Below are positions 14,869-28,100 of a stretch of 64,000 nt of DNA, piece by piece. Source of the DNA: Weissella koreensis KACC 15510 (GTDB lineage: Bacteria > Bacillota > Bacilli > Lactobacillales > Lactobacillaceae); contig NC_015759.1 of the NCBI RefSeq assembly GCF_000219805.1, positions 992,001-1,056,000 on the forward strand. Direction: 5' to 3'. The position numbers and the translations under genes were made by a program. The stretch's first letter is position 1. Each line of letters starts with the position of its first letter. Under the pieces are notes generated by a model. It saw nothing but the letters and a program-made list of their open reading frames with translations. It was not told the DNA's origin and ran no database searches.

Positions 14869-16176
14869 TTAACGAGCAATGATGAATAGGAAGATTAAGA
14901 AAACTACGCCTAAGCCATACATAATTGCTGGAACTTGCTTACCACGGTGAGTTGCCCACATTGTAATAGGGTAAAGAATAAATCCAAGGGCAATTCCATC
15001 AGCGATTGAATATGTCAGGGGCATTCCAATCACGATTAGGAATGCAGGTGCCGCAATTGCAAAATCATCCCAATTAACGTCTTTAAGATTCTTAGCCATT
15101 AAGACTCCAACAACCACCAAAGCGGCTGAAGTAACTTGAGGTGTTACCACTGCCAAAAGAGGAGAGAATAACAAAGCGACAAAGAAAAACAATCCAGTAT
15201 AAACTGAAGTTAGACCAGAACGACCTCCAATAGCGATTCCGGCAGACGATTCAACGAAAGCTGAAGCTGGAGAAGTACCAGTAATCGCACCTAAAGTCAT
15301 TCCTAAGGCGTCAGCACCTAAAGCTTTTCCGATCCGAGGCATCTTACCGTCTTTCATGAAGCCAGCTTGAGTTGCTAGACCGATCATTGTTCCTGCAGTA
15401 TCAAAGAAAGTAACTAATAAGAATGTTAAGACTACGATTCCTAATTGAACAGTATTAATATCGCCTAAATGTTGAATTGATACACCAAGGGTTGGTGCTA
15501 ATGATGGGGCAGGTGAGATTAAATGCGTTGGTAATTCAATTAATCCAAAGATCATTCCAACAATTGAAGTTAAAATCATTCCGATGAAAATTGCAGCTGA
15601 AACATTTTTAGCCATCAAAACGAAAGTTACGATAATTCCAAAAATTGCGAGTAAAGAAGTACCAGAAGTTAGATGACCTAGCGAAACCATGGTATCAGGA
15701 TCAGCAACAATTAATCCAGCTTCATTCAAACCAATGAAAGCAATGAATAATCCAATTCCTGCCGCAATTGCGACTTTTAGATCTTGCGGGATTGAGTTGA
15801 TGATTTTTTCTCGTACTTTAAAGAAAGTTAGTAGTAAGAAAATCAAGGCCGCTACTAAGACCCCAGCGAGGGCTGTTTCCCAAGGAATTCCCATCCCAAC
15901 TACGACTGAGTATGAGAAGAAAGCATTAATTCCTAATTCAGGAGCAATCGCAATAGGGTAGTTAGCGAAAATGCCCATAAAGATAGTTGAAATTGCAGCA
16001 GTGATTCCTGTGGCAGTGAAGACAGCTCCTTTGTCCATTCCCGAAGCACTGAGTACTGTCGGATTAACAAACAAGATATATGCCATCGCCATAAATGTAG
16101 TTAGGCCGGCTATGAATTCGCGCCGATGAGTTGTTTTTAGTTCAGATAAGTGAAAATAACGCGCAATGAAGTTCAT
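14869..16176 (-). CDS. NCS2-family purine permease (AzgA/PbuG-like)
   Basis: 435 residues from the start at 16176, with AGGAGAG on the minus strand; an upstream start at 16221 would add an improbable hydrophobic prefix. Twelve to fourteen membrane helices. Motifs of the adenine/hypoxanthine/guanine branch: EFIAGLTTFMAMAYILFVNP at the N-terminus, APELGINAFFSYSVV, and GTSPASAFVESSAGIAIGGR. It imports purine bases by proton symport. It diverges from purA, with a PurBox in between, which fits purine salvage. Which base is preferred cannot be told. Confidence 0.92.
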   Translation of the reverse strand: MNFIARYFHLSELKTTHRREFIAGLTTFMAMAYILFVNPTVLSASGMDKGAVFTATGITAAISTIFMGIFANYPIAIAPELGINAFFSYSVVVGMGIPWETALAGVLVAALIFLLLTFFKVREKIINSIPQDLKVAIAAGIGLFIAFIGLNEAGLIVADPDTMVSLGHLTSGTSLLAIFGIIVTFVLMAKNVSAAIFIGMILTSIVGMIFGLIELPTHLISPAPSLAPTLGVSIQHLGDINTVQLGIVVLTFLLVTFFDTAGTMIGLATQAGFMKDGKMPRIGKALGADALGMTLGAITGTSPASAFVESSAGIAIGGRSGLTSVYTGLFFFVALLFSPLLAVVTPQVTSAALVVVGVLMAKNLKDVNWDDFAIAAPAFLIVIGMPLTYSIADGIALGFILYPITMWATHRGKQVPAIMYGLGVVFLIFLFIIAR

Positions 16177-16227
16177 GAATGACTCTCCTAAAAATATAAT
16201 AAATAAAATAAATAACAACAAAGATAT

Positions 16228-16256
16228 ATTATGCAGTTAATGTAAATAATAGTCAA
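16228..16256 (-). promoter_or_regulatory. Promoter of the purine permease
   Basis: On the minus strand TTGACT (16256-16251) and CATAAT (16233-16228) are 17 bp apart. Confidence 0.65.
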
Positions 16257-16261
16257 TAGCA

Positions 16262-16274
16262 AAATCCGAACTAT
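16262..16274. promoter_or_regulatory. PurBox 1
   Basis: AAATCCGAACTAT matches the lactic-acid-bacteria PurR consensus AWWWCCGAACWWT perfectly. It lies directly upstream of the permease -35 and about 100 bp upstream of the purA start point. Confidence 0.75.
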
Positions 16275-16336
16275 TTGATTTTTATTTATAAAAAACAAGT
16301 CATTTTATTATTTATATTTAAAAATAAAGGAAAAAA

Positions 16337-16365
16337 TTGCTGAAATTAGAAACATCTGCTATTAT
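16337..16365 (+). promoter_or_regulatory. purA promoter
   Basis: TTGCTG (16337-16342), 17 bp, then TATTAT (16360-16365) preceded by TG (extended -10). Confidence 0.65.
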
Positions 16366-16374
16366 TAATCTGTA

Positions 16375-16387
16375 AAAGCCGAACAAA
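16375..16387. promoter_or_regulatory. PurBox 2
   Basis: AAAGCCGAACAAA matches 11 of 13 positions of the PurBox with the core CCGAAC intact. It lies just downstream of the predicted purA start point. Confidence 0.6.
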
Positions 16388-16426
16388 AACCGAAAATGCG
16401 ACGTAGATGTATTTTCTTATTAATAG

Positions 16427-17742
<1,316 letters not shown>

Positions 17743-17743
<1 letters not shown>

Positions 17744-18285
17744 TGGGTAAAATTGGAAGAACAATTGTAACAACGCAAGAAATTAAACGAATGGTTCAAA
17801 AGGTGGCGGACGAAATTAATCAAGCTTATGGGACCGAATATGACCAAGTACTCTTTGTAGGTGTGATGAAAGGCGCCTATTTGTGGATGGCAGATTTGCT
17901 GCGGGCCTTGAATGCCGATGTCCAAATGGATTATGTGCGGGTGGCTAGTTATGAGGACGATCATTCAACTGGTGAAGTCCAAATTATTCATGATCTAAAG
18001 ACCAACGTCTTAGGCAAAAAAATCATTTTACTGGATGAAGTTATTGATAGTGGGCTCACACTTCAATATTTGCAAAATGTCTTTTTGCAACGTGGAGCAA
18101 GTGAAGTTACGCGGGCAATTGCCGTGGATAAGCGTCCCAAGGCAATTCAAGAGGCTGATCCGGTAGAGTTCGTGGGTACCGTGGCTCCTGATGAATTCTT
18201 GATTGGATATGGAATGGATTATAATAATCATTATCGAAATTTACCATATATTGCAGTTTTAGAGCTAACAACTCAGACGGTATAA
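17743..18285 (+). CDS. hpt: Hypoxanthine-guanine phosphoribosyltransferase
   Basis: 180 residues from the ATG at 17743, overlapping the purA stop by one nucleotide; GAGGGA lies upstream. Type I PRTase fold with the PRPP loop IILLDEVIDSGLTLQ near residue 90 (usual form EDIIDSGLTL; here the first acidic residue is D in LLDEV) and the C-terminal VAPDEFLIGYGMDY that binds the purine. Converts hypoxanthine or guanine plus PRPP to IMP or GMP. In many relatives hpt lies beside tilS-ftsH, so the purA-hpt pairing is a local arrangement. Confidence 0.93.
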
Positions 18286-18393
18286 AATATAATTAAGTGA
18301 ATGCGTCAATTGGTTTAATTGAATAGATAAAAAAAGCGGCTAAGACTTTGTTTAAGCTGTTTTTATTTTGAATAATTTAAGTTGATAAACAAT

Positions 18394-18423
18394 AAAAAAG
18401 AGACCATGTCTGGCCTCTTTTTT
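18394..18423. terminator. Terminator between hpt and a convergent membrane gene
   Basis: AAAAGAG-CCA/TGG-CTCTTTT hairpin with internal mismatch, A-run and T-run on the two sides. Confidence 0.75.
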
Positions 18424-18442
18424 ATTAATAACGATATTTTGT

Positions 18443-19228
18443 TTAATGTGATTGTTGGAGGAAAATTAATAGGACGGTTATTGCTTGTAAAATGGTGAAA
18501 AACGGCATACGATACTGCTGCTTTAAGTCTAAATTAATAAGGACGGTCCAAGTGAAAATCAAGATAACGATCGCTAGGAAGGTCCATACGTTCCATGATA
18601 AGGAAAGAATATTTAATAATAATATGGTTCCAAAGACCAGAGAGGTAATTCTTTTTTGCTGACCGTCGGGGATGAAGATGATACACATATAGAAGAGATA
18701 ACACAAGAAGAGGGGGAAAAGACTAAACAAGAATGGTTTGGTTAAAAATGTATTTTGCTGGTAGAAAATAACTACTGGAAGAGATAGGGTAGATAGTCCA
18801 GAAAAAAGGATTAAGCCAAAAATATTTTGTAGATTAAGCCATTTGACATGAATTAAGACTAAAGCAATTGGCATTAATATTAATATAATGACTTGTTGGA
18901 TAGTCATTTCACGGTATAAAAAGAATAATAAAATAAATGGGACAATTAAGAGTAAATAATTTAGAACACTTTTAAACTGACGATTAAAGGTAATGTAGAT
19001 GGTTAAAGCTAAAAAAACAGAATAAGTCATTAAAAGGGGGTTGTTTTGCCATTGACCAGCAGTAAGTTGTTTAGAATAAATGAGGGGGTAGGTCCACCAC
19101 ATTAAAAGCTGGGCAATTGAACCGAGAGTAGGCATAATCCAGAATGTTTTGTAATTTATTCGTTGCTTTATTTTTTGAGCACGTGGTTGTTGAATGTTTT
19201 CTTGTTGGTAATCTGATGCAGGTGGCAT
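18443..19228 (-). CDS. Unrecognised polytopic membrane protein
   Basis: 261 residues. A basic, glutamine-rich cytoplasmic N-terminus (about 1-30) is followed by about eight hydrophobic helices with short loops. No known transporter or enzyme motif is visible, and no conserved charged residue inside helices stands out. Start at 19228 with AAAGGAT upstream on the minus strand. Stands alone between a terminator and a non-coding stretch. Function unknown. Confidence 0.7.
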   Translation of the reverse strand: MPPASDYQQENIQQPRAQKIKQRINYKTFWIMPTLGSIAQLLMWWTYPLIYSKQLTAGQWQNNPLLMTYSVFLALTIYITFNRQFKSVLNYLLLIVPFILLFFLYREMTIQQVIILILMPIALVLIHVKWLNLQNIFGLILFSGLSTLSLPVVIFYQQNTFLTKPFLFSLFPLFLCYLFYMCIIFIPDGQQKRITSLVFGTILLLNILSLSWNVWTFLAIVILIFTWTVLINLDLKQQYRMPFFTILQAITVLLIFLQQSH

Positions 19229-19528
19229 AGCTTAATAATCCTTTTTAATAGTTTAATATAAGAAAATAGTAGGTATGAAAAATGATAATTAGTTTTTCAT
19301 ACTTCTTATTATAACGTTAATACATTTGGCTTGAAGTCATTTTTTCGTTAAATATGGGTTAACTTTAAAAAAAATCTTATAATCAATAAGGTTTATTTCG
19401 CAGATAATTAATTCAATGTTACAATTAAAAAATGTTTAAAACATTTAATGGACGCCATTTAGTACGAGAAGTACTGATAAATAAAGATTTAACAAATTTT
19501 ATTGGGTCTGAGGATTGAGGATAAATTG
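19229..19528. other. Non-coding stretch between divergent genes
   Basis: About 300 bp, very AT-rich, carrying the upstream regions of the minus-strand membrane gene and the plus-strand gtrA-like gene. It contains a near-palindrome AAATGTTT-A-AAACATTT (about 19431-19447) and a short AGTAC/GTACT hairpin (about 19459-19473). No gene or recognised RNA family is seen. Confidence 0.5.
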
Positions 19529-19960
19529 ATGAAATTAATTTGGAAGATATTTAATAAGTATCAAACGCAAATTTTATACTTATTTTTTGGTGTATTAACT
19601 ACTATTATTAATATTTTGATATATGGGGGATTACATCTTATACATACTCCTTATCAAATTGCATACTGGACTGCTTGGTTTGTAACGGTTCTTTTTGCAT
19701 ATTTAACCAATCGACGTTGGGTTTTTAGTTCCCAAGCACATGGATTTAAACAACTTAGTGTTGAAGTGTTTAATTTTTATTTAGCCCGTTTTATAACTGG
19801 GATTTTAGGATCAGGAATTATGTTTATTGGTGTGAGCTGGTTACAACAAAATGATTTTGTTTGGAATATCATTCAAAATATTTTTGTAATTATTTCTAAT
19901 TATATTTTAAGTAAGTGGTTTATCTTCAAGCATAAGGAGGAAATGGAATATGACGATTAA
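19529..19960 (+). CDS. GtrA-family membrane protein
   Basis: 143 residues from the ATG at 19529 (a TTG at 19502 is the alternative; GAGG lies 10 nt upstream). Four membrane helices with the GtrA signature: YLFFGVLTTIINILIYG at the start and AYLTNRRWVF(S) in the middle. GtrA-like proteins are thought to move lipid-linked sugars or support wall and teichoic-acid glycosylation; the partner is not known here. Its end overlaps the next gene by 11 nt. Confidence 0.85.
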   Translation: MKLIWKIFNKYQTQILYLFFGVLTTIINILIYGGLHLIHTPYQIAYWTAWFVTVLFAYLTNRRWVFSSQAHGFKQLSVEVFNFYLARFITGILGSGIMFIGVSWLQQNDFVWNIIQNIFVIISNYILSKWFIFKHKEEMEYDD

Positions 19961-20777
19961 ATTAATAGCAACTGATTTAGATGGTACTTTTTTAAGGAAT
20001 GATCGGACTTTTGATGTGGCACGGTTCAACCGGCTCTTGGATCAAATGGAAGACCAAGATGTAAAAATGGTTGTAGCTACTGGAAATAAAGTTGAACAGA
20101 CTTTGCATTACTTTAAAGAGACTCCAACGAATCGTTTAACTTACATTTCAAGTAATGGAGCAATGGTCTCAGATACCACAGGAATTTTGTATAAGCGACC
20201 AGTTTCTAAAGAACAAATTAAGAAAGTCTTGGACTGGAATACGCAGACGCGGGCTAAAATGGAAAATTTAATTGTTTTGTCTGGAATTAAAGCTGCTTAT
20301 GTTTCTAATCATGCTACACCTGAGATGATTCAAGCAGTGGAACAATTCTATCCTAAGGTGATACAAGTTGAAAAATTTCTTGAAATCGAAGATGATATTT
20401 TAGTAATGGAACTTCTTTGGCCGGAAAATGCGGATATTAAATATTTTGTACAAGTGTTGCGTAAAAAGTTTGGTGAAGAACTTCATACCACTGGATCTGG
20501 GTTTGGTTCAGTTTCCATTTTAGCAGCTAACACCAATAAAGAAACGGGCCTAGAAGCATTGAGTCGAATTTGGGGGATTAAGCCAGAAGAGATGGTAGCG
20601 TTTGGAGATAATAGTAATGATCTTGAAATGCTACGTTATGTGGGCCATCCATTCGTGATGCCAAATGCTGCTGAATTTATGAAAGAGCGAATTTCACAGC
20701 AAGCTAAGGCAGATAATGAAAATGATGGGGTCTTAGAAACGATTGAAATGTTATTAGCTGATCAATCTCAAGACTAG
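19950..20777 (+). CDS. Cof-type HAD-superfamily phosphatase
   Basis: 275 residues. Starts with the nucleophile motif IATDLDGTFL (DxDGT) near residue 5; the later GDNSNDLEMLRYVG is HAD motif IV and the cap is the C2B type. These enzymes act on sugar phosphates, FMN and similar small phosphates; the substrate is open. Ribosome site AAGGAGG inside the end of the gtrA-like gene, so the pair is co-translated. uppS follows after 21 bp. Confidence 0.9.
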   Translation: MTIKLIATDLDGTFLRNDRTFDVARFNRLLDQMEDQDVKMVVATGNKVEQTLHYFKETPTNRLTYISSNGAMVSDTTGILYKRPVSKEQIKKVLDWNTQTRAKMENLIVLSGIKAAYVSNHATPEMIQAVEQFYPKVIQVEKFLEIEDDILVMELLWPENADIKYFVQVLRKKFGEELHTTGSGFGSVSILAANTNKETGLEALSRIWGIKPEEMVAFGDNSNDLEMLRYVGHPFVMPNAAEFMKERISQQAKADNENDGVLETIEMLLADQSQD

Positions 20778-20798
20778 GATGATAAGGAGATAATCAGG

Positions 20799-21569
20799 AT
20801 GTTTTTTAATAAAAAATCACCGGTTGTATCAACGGAACTTGATTTAGAACGGATTCCAAAGCACGTCGCAATTATTATGGATGGAAATGGTCGTTGGGCA
20901 AAAGCTAAGGGCTTACCACGGGTAGCTGGACATCAACAAGGCATGGAAGTGGTTAAAAAAATTACAGTTGCTGCTAGCGATCTTGGAGTTAAAGTTTTAA
21001 CTTTATACGCCTTTTCTACAGAAAATTGGAAGCGTCCTGCTAGTGAGGTTGGCTTTTTGATGAAATTGCCAACCCGTTTTTTTGATACTTTTGTCCCTGA
21101 ATTGATACAAAACAATGTTAAAGTGCAAGTAATGGGATATATAGATCAATTACCCGCAGAAACACAAAAGGCAGTCCAACAGGCAATCGAACAAACTAAA
21201 AATAATACGGGAATGGTATTAAATTTTGCGTTGAACTATGGTGGCCGTGCTGAGATTATTACGGGAGTTCAGAATCTGGCTCGACAAGTTCAAGCTGGAA
21301 CCCTGTCGCCAGAGCAAATTGATGAAAAACAAATTTCGAATGCTTTGATGACGGCTCCTTTATCCCCTTACCAAGATCCTGAGTTATTAATTCGTACAAG
21401 TGGTGAAAATAGAATTTCAAATTTCTTATTATGGCAATTAGCATATAGTGAAATGGTTTTTTTGGATCAACACTGGCCAGACTTAGACGCGGATGGTTTT
21501 AAGCAGGCAATTTTAATTTATCAAGGTCGCGATCGTCGTTTTGGTGGTATTAAAGAAGATAAAAAGTAG
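20799..21569 (+). CDS. uppS: Undecaprenyl diphosphate synthase UppS
   Basis: 256 residues, a cis-prenyltransferase making the C55 lipid carrier for wall synthesis. Signature IIMDGNGRWAKAKGLPRVAGH near residue 25, with the catalytic aspartate, then STENWKRP and RTSGENRISNFLLWQ near the C-terminus. Ribosome site AAGGAG. cdsA follows after 16 bp, the usual pairing. Confidence 0.97.
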   Translation: MFFNKKSPVVSTELDLERIPKHVAIIMDGNGRWAKAKGLPRVAGHQQGMEVVKKITVAASDLGVKVLTLYAFSTENWKRPASEVGFLMKLPTRFFDTFVPELIQNNVKVQVMGYIDQLPAETQKAVQQAIEQTKNNTGMVLNFALNYGGRAEIITGVQNLARQVQAGTLSPEQIDEKQISNALMTAPLSPYQDPELLIRTSGENRISNFLLWQLAYSEMVFLDQHWPDLDADGFKQAILIYQGRDRRFGGIKEDKK

Positions 21570-21585
21570 AAAAGGATAATAAAAC

Positions 21586-22386
21586 ATGAAAACTCGAGTT
21601 ATTACTGCGGTAATTGCATTAATAGTTTTTATTCCAACGATTTTGTTGGGAGGAACACTTTTAGAATTAGTCGCAGCTGTATTAGCAGTGATCGCCATGA
21701 GCGAAGTTGTCTTAATGCGTAAAAAATTATTTGTTTCATTTGAAGCAATTGTTTCAATGATAGGGGTTTTCTTAATGACCCTACCATCTGGAATTTGGAA
21801 GCAATGGAATGCATGGCTACCAGTAGGATTACAATTTTCTTCATTATTATATATTTTCGTCTTATTAATGCTTTTCCATACCGTAGTAAGTCGAAATCAT
21901 TTTAGCTTTGAAGACGCGGGAGTCTTTACCCTGGCAATGATGTACATTGGAATGGGCTTCCATTTCTTGGTACAAGCCCGAGAAGCTGGAATTAGTGTTA
22001 TTTTCTTTGGAATGTTAATCGTGTGGATTACTGATTCAGGGGCCTATATGATTGGTCGGAAGATTGGAAAGACACCTTTAGCACCGCGCTTGAGTCCTAA
22101 TAAAACTTGGGAAGGTTCAATTGGCGGAACTGTAGTAGCCGTAGTCTTTATGACTATCTATACTTACTTTTTCCCACAGGTTTATAGTTTGCCAGTTATG
22201 GTCTTGATTATTTTGGTCTTATCGATTGCAGGACAATTTGGTGATTTAATTGAATCAGGATTGAAACGTTACTACAAGGTGAAAGATTCAGGAAATATTT
22301 TGCCAGGACATGGTGGAATTTTGGATCGCTTTGATTCAATGATTATTGTTATGCCAATTCTATATCTCTTGGGTGGGATGTTATAA
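21586..22386 (+). CDS. cdsA: Phosphatidate cytidylyltransferase CdsA
   Basis: 266 residues, about eight membrane helices. Makes CDP-diacylglycerol from phosphatidic acid and CTP. The C-terminal family signature is clear: SPNKTWEGSIGG, then GDLIESGLKRYYKVKDSG and LPGHGGILDRFDS. In most Lactobacillales the site-2 protease gene rseP follows immediately; here only a 224-bp non-coding stretch with a long hairpin separates cdsA from proS. Confidence 0.96.
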   Translation: MKTRVITAVIALIVFIPTILLGGTLLELVAAVLAVIAMSEVVLMRKKLFVSFEAIVSMIGVFLMTLPSGIWKQWNAWLPVGLQFSSLLYIFVLLMLFHTVVSRNHFSFEDAGVFTLAMMYIGMGFHFLVQAREAGISVIFFGMLIVWITDSGAYMIGRKIGKTPLAPRLSPNKTWEGSIGGTVVAVVFMTIYTYFFPQVYSLPVMVLIILVLSIAGQFGDLIESGLKRYYKVKDSGNILPGHGGILDRFDSMIIVMPILYLLGGML

Positions 22387-22398
22387 TGGTTTAATGAT

Positions 22399-22526
22399 AA
22401 AAGAGAGTGAGAAAGAACTCATTGAAGATTACTACATTTAATATATTTTTAGGATTACCTGCAAGGGTACAGAATAAAATGGGTTTAAATAAGGAATCTT
22501 TAGTTTTATCTCACCCTCTTTTTTAT
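22399..22526 (+). terminator. Long-loop hairpin/terminator between cdsA and proS
   Basis: AAAAGAGAGTGAGA (from about 22399) pairs with TCTCACCCTCTTTT with one mismatch over 14 positions and is followed by TTTTT. The loop is about 100 nt, far longer than in other terminators here, and contains a possible inner AAGATT/AATCTT stem. Confidence 0.6.
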
Positions 22527-22595
22527 TTGGTTTAATTGATTTTATCCGTTAACTTAGCGGATTATGGTAAAATAAGGAACAATCTTATTATTTAA

Positions 22596-24332
<1,737 letters not shown>

Positions 24333-24348
24333 TTAAAATGTTAAAATT

Positions 24349-24395
24349 AAGAGGCGTTACTAGTGGATTTATTTTTCCGGTAGTATGCCTCTTTC
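24349..24395 (+). terminator. Terminator after proS
   Basis: Long imperfect stem AGAGGCGTTACTAG.../...GGTAGTATGCCTCTTT. Confidence 0.75.
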
Positions 24396-24488
24396 ATTAG
24401 ATATAGAATAAATTAAGTTTCAATCTATATGATATAAATAGATTAATTATATTAATGCAAGTAAAAAGTAATTGGTTGGGAGATCTAA

Positions 24489-25112
24489 ATGAAAAAAAGT
24501 GAAATTAAAATATTTATCTTAATCCACCTGATTGTTTTAGGATTTTATGTCATGGTTTATGCAATACCATCTCGTTTTGGATTTTTAATTTGGAATGTCT
24601 TTTTAGCGTTAGTTCCTTTGGATGTTGCGCTGATGCATAAAGCCCTACAAACTAAAAAACAATGGCCTCTGCGAATAATAGCTTTTATTGTTTGGCTGGC
24701 CTTTTTCCCAAATGCAATGTATTTGATGACTGATTTTAGTCATTTATCGGCTATTGGCACAGGATTAGCTAATCCTGCCCAATATTTAAATTATGGAGTC
24801 CTTTTCACCGGTGTTTTCATTGGAATGCTAATTGGATTATCCAGTTTAGAGATAATAGTTGAAACTTTACCATTTCAAAAGTGGTATTTTAAAGTTCCTT
24901 TTTATATGTTCATTGCGATTGTATCAAGTTCGGCAATTTATCTAGGTCGTTTTCAACGAGCTAATTCTTGGGATTTGGTAACAAATTTCAAGACATTGAT
25001 TGACCAGGTTTCTTTTGTGATGAATCCTGATTTGTATTATTTTGTGATTGTATTTGGTTTAGTACAGTTATTTATTTTTAGTGTTTACCATTTAATTTGG
25101 GTAAGGCGTTAA
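24489..25112 (+). CDS. DUF1361 membrane protein
   Basis: 207 residues, about six membrane helices. The motif WLAFFPNAMYLMTDFSHLS near residue 75 is the DUF1361 hallmark (FFPNAPYxxTD). Function of the family is unknown. It is inserted between proS and polC, which are usually adjacent in this order of bacteria. The stop precedes the polC start by 14 nt, so the two are probably co-transcribed. Confidence 0.85.
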   Translation: MKKSEIKIFILIHLIVLGFYVMVYAIPSRFGFLIWNVFLALVPLDVALMHKALQTKKQWPLRIIAFIVWLAFFPNAMYLMTDFSHLSAIGTGLANPAQYLNYGVLFTGVFIGMLIGLSSLEIIVETLPFQKWYFKVPFYMFIAIVSSSAIYLGRFQRANSWDLVTNFKTLIDQVSFVMNPDLYYFVIVFGLVQLFIFSVYHLIWVRR

Positions 25113-25126
25113 GGATGGGGGAGAAG

Positions 25127-28100
25127 ATGAGTTTATCAGCATCAGAACAATTTCAGGTTTTAGCGAAACAATTACAATTTGAAAAAATTCCTCAGGGATT
25201 TAAAAACGCTGAATTACAGAAATTAACGGTTCATGAAAATTCAAAAGTATGGCAGTTTAAATTGGATCTACCAGCATTACCAGCAGTTCAAGAAACGGCT
25301 GATTTTGTTCACCGATTAACGATGAGTTTTCAACATTTAGCTGAGCCTGATTTTAAATTTAATTTGAGTCAGCAACCAGATGTTTCAACTATTGCCCAAT
25401 ATTGGAATTGGGTGATGCAATTACATCAAAATGAAAGTGGAGCCTTTAATCCGGCGTTTAGTAATGTTGTACTAGAGGTAACTGAAAATCAGATTAATTT
25501 AAAATTCAATTCTAAGGCGTGGCTTCAATACGCAGAAAAAACTGGAATGACAATTGTTGCGGATACTTTTTATAAGTTAGGTCTAGCTGATCCTTTGCCT
25601 TTTAAATTACAAGTAGATGATCAATTAGTACAACGTTCATTGAACCAAAACCAACAACATAGAATGCAAGAACAAGCTGAGATAGCTAAAAAAACGCAAG
25701 CTAATTTGGAAGCTCAACATGCAGCAATGCTTCAGCATAAAAAAGAAAGTGAAAAAATTGAAGATCAACAAAAGTCACGAGTTCGATCTAAGGTTACAGA
25801 TCGTTCGATTGGGAAAGGAATTCCTAATGGAGTTATTGTGACTAAAATGACCGATGTTCAAATGGAAGCTGATTTAGTGACCTTTGAAGGATATGTTTTT
25901 GATAGTGAAATTCGAGAATTACGGAATGGACGAAAATTAGCAATCTTGAAAATGTCAGATTACACTGATTCATTTATATTGAAGAAGTTTTTGAACCAAG
26001 AGGCTGAGGAACCATGGTTGAAGGATTTGAAAAATGGTGGCTGGTATCGAGTACGTGGAAATATTCGTGAAGATGCCTTTAGTCATGATTTAACTATGAT
26101 GTTTCGAGATATTGAAGTAATACCAGGGAAAAAAGCTCGAAAAGACCCATACCAAGGGGATGAAAAGCGAGTTGATTTGCAGGTTCATTCACTTATGTCT
26201 ACGATGGATGCTACTAATGGAATTGGTGATTATATTAAAACCGCTGCTGATTGGGGCATGAGATCCATAGCTGTTACTGATACAGCTGGTGCACAAGCTT
26301 TTCCAGAAGCGTCAAATACAGCTAAACAAATCAATAGTAAGTTAAATGATAAGGCAACTCAACAGTTTCTTGCTGAATCTGGAATTGACCCTAATGATCA
26401 AGATATAGTTAAAGATTTTTTAAAAACTCATACGAATGAATTATCCGAGTTTATAAAAACCAAGCAAGCTCATTTTAAAATGATTTATGGGGTTGAAGTT
26501 AATTTAGTTGAAGATAGTAGTGCTTTTGCACTAAATGAAGATACAACCAATTTAGATGATGCCATTTACGTGTCTTTTGACGTGGAAACGACAGGTCTTG
26601 CTCCTCGATATGATAAGGTTATTCAATTATCAGCAGTTAAAATGCAAAGGGGAAATGTAATTGCGGAATTTGATGAATATATCAATCCACATGAACCATT
26701 GAGCCCAATTATTATGGATATTACGCATATTACTGATCAAGATTTGAAAAATGCACGGGAAGAAAGTGAAGTTTTTGCTGAATTTAAAGCTTTCTGTGCA
26801 GATCATATTTTAGTTGGTCATAACGTTATCGATTTTGATGTACCGATGGTTAATACTACCTATGAACGATTAGGGATGGAGACCATTAGTAATGTAGTAG
26901 TTGATACCTTGCCATTAGCACGGTTTGTACATCCTGAAATGCGCCGCTTTACACTAAGCACTTTGGCTAAAAAACTAGGGGTGCCATTAGATCACGCCCA
27001 TAACGCCATTTTTGATGCAACGGCAACTGGACAAGTAGCTCGGAAACTCTTGCAGGACATGGAAGAACAATATGGTGTCAAAAATGCGAAACAACTAAAT
27101 GAATATGCCGGTAAAGCAGAATCTTGGCGTCATGAGCGTCCTAAGCGAGCAACTGTATTGGTTAAAAATCAAACCGGGGTTAAAAATTTATATAAGTTAA
27201 TTTCAGAGGCCAATGTTAACTATCTCGAACGTGTTCCGCGAACACCACGATCTATATTAAATAAGTATCGTGATGGCCTTTTGATTGGGACAGGAGATGC
27301 CAGCGGAGAATTTTTTGAGGCCCTTGAGAGAAAAGGCGTTTTGGCAGCTAAAGAGATCGCTAAATATTATGATTATATTGAAATTCAACCTTTAAGTAAT
27401 TACACCCAAGAATTAGCACGGGAAATGATTAAAGGAGAAGATCGATTGAAAGAAATCATTCAGGATGCTATTGATATTGGAAAACAATTGGATAAACCAG
27501 TTGTAGTTAGTGGAGATGCTCATTATTTGGATCCTGAAGATGCAATTTATCGTAAAATTTTGATTAATTCACAAGGTGGAGCGAATCCTTTGAACCGTTA
27601 TCCTTTGCCCAAGGTACATTTTAAAACAACTCAAGAACTATTGGATGAGTTTGATTTTTTGGGTGAGGACTTGGCAAAACAAATAGTTGTGCATAATACT
27701 AATATCGTGGCTGATCAGATTGATGATGTGGAAGCCATTAAAACGGGAAATTATCCTCCAAATATGCCTAATGCGGAACAAGAGATTCGAGAAAAGACCT
27801 ATCAGACAGCATATAGAATGTATGGTAAGCCATTACCGTTGCAAATAGAGGCACGAATTGAGCGAGAATTAGCTTCAATTATTGGAAACGGATTCTCAGT
27901 TATTTATTTGGTGGCTCAACGTCTGGTTGCAAAATCTAATAAAGATGGTTACTTAGTTGGTTCACGTGGATCTGTTGGGTCATCATTAGTTGCCTTGTTA
28001 GTTGGAATTACTGAAGTCAATGCACTAGCCCCTCATTATTATAGCCGTAAGGGTGACTATGTGGAGTTTGTCGATCCGCGTATCTATGGTTCAGGTTATT

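Noticed and set aside
15689..15961. Plus-strand ORF opposite the purine permease
   Set aside because: Shadow of the conserved permease gene; no ribosome site or homology.
19431..19473. Palindrome AAATGTTTAAAACATTT and nearby AGTAC hairpin as a mobile-element end or attachment site
   Set aside because: No transposase, no target duplication and no second copy seen in the window; AT-rich palindromes arise easily.
22399..22526. T-box leader for proS
   Set aside because: No AGGTGG T-box core, AG box or specifier for proline; only a long-loop hairpin with T-run.
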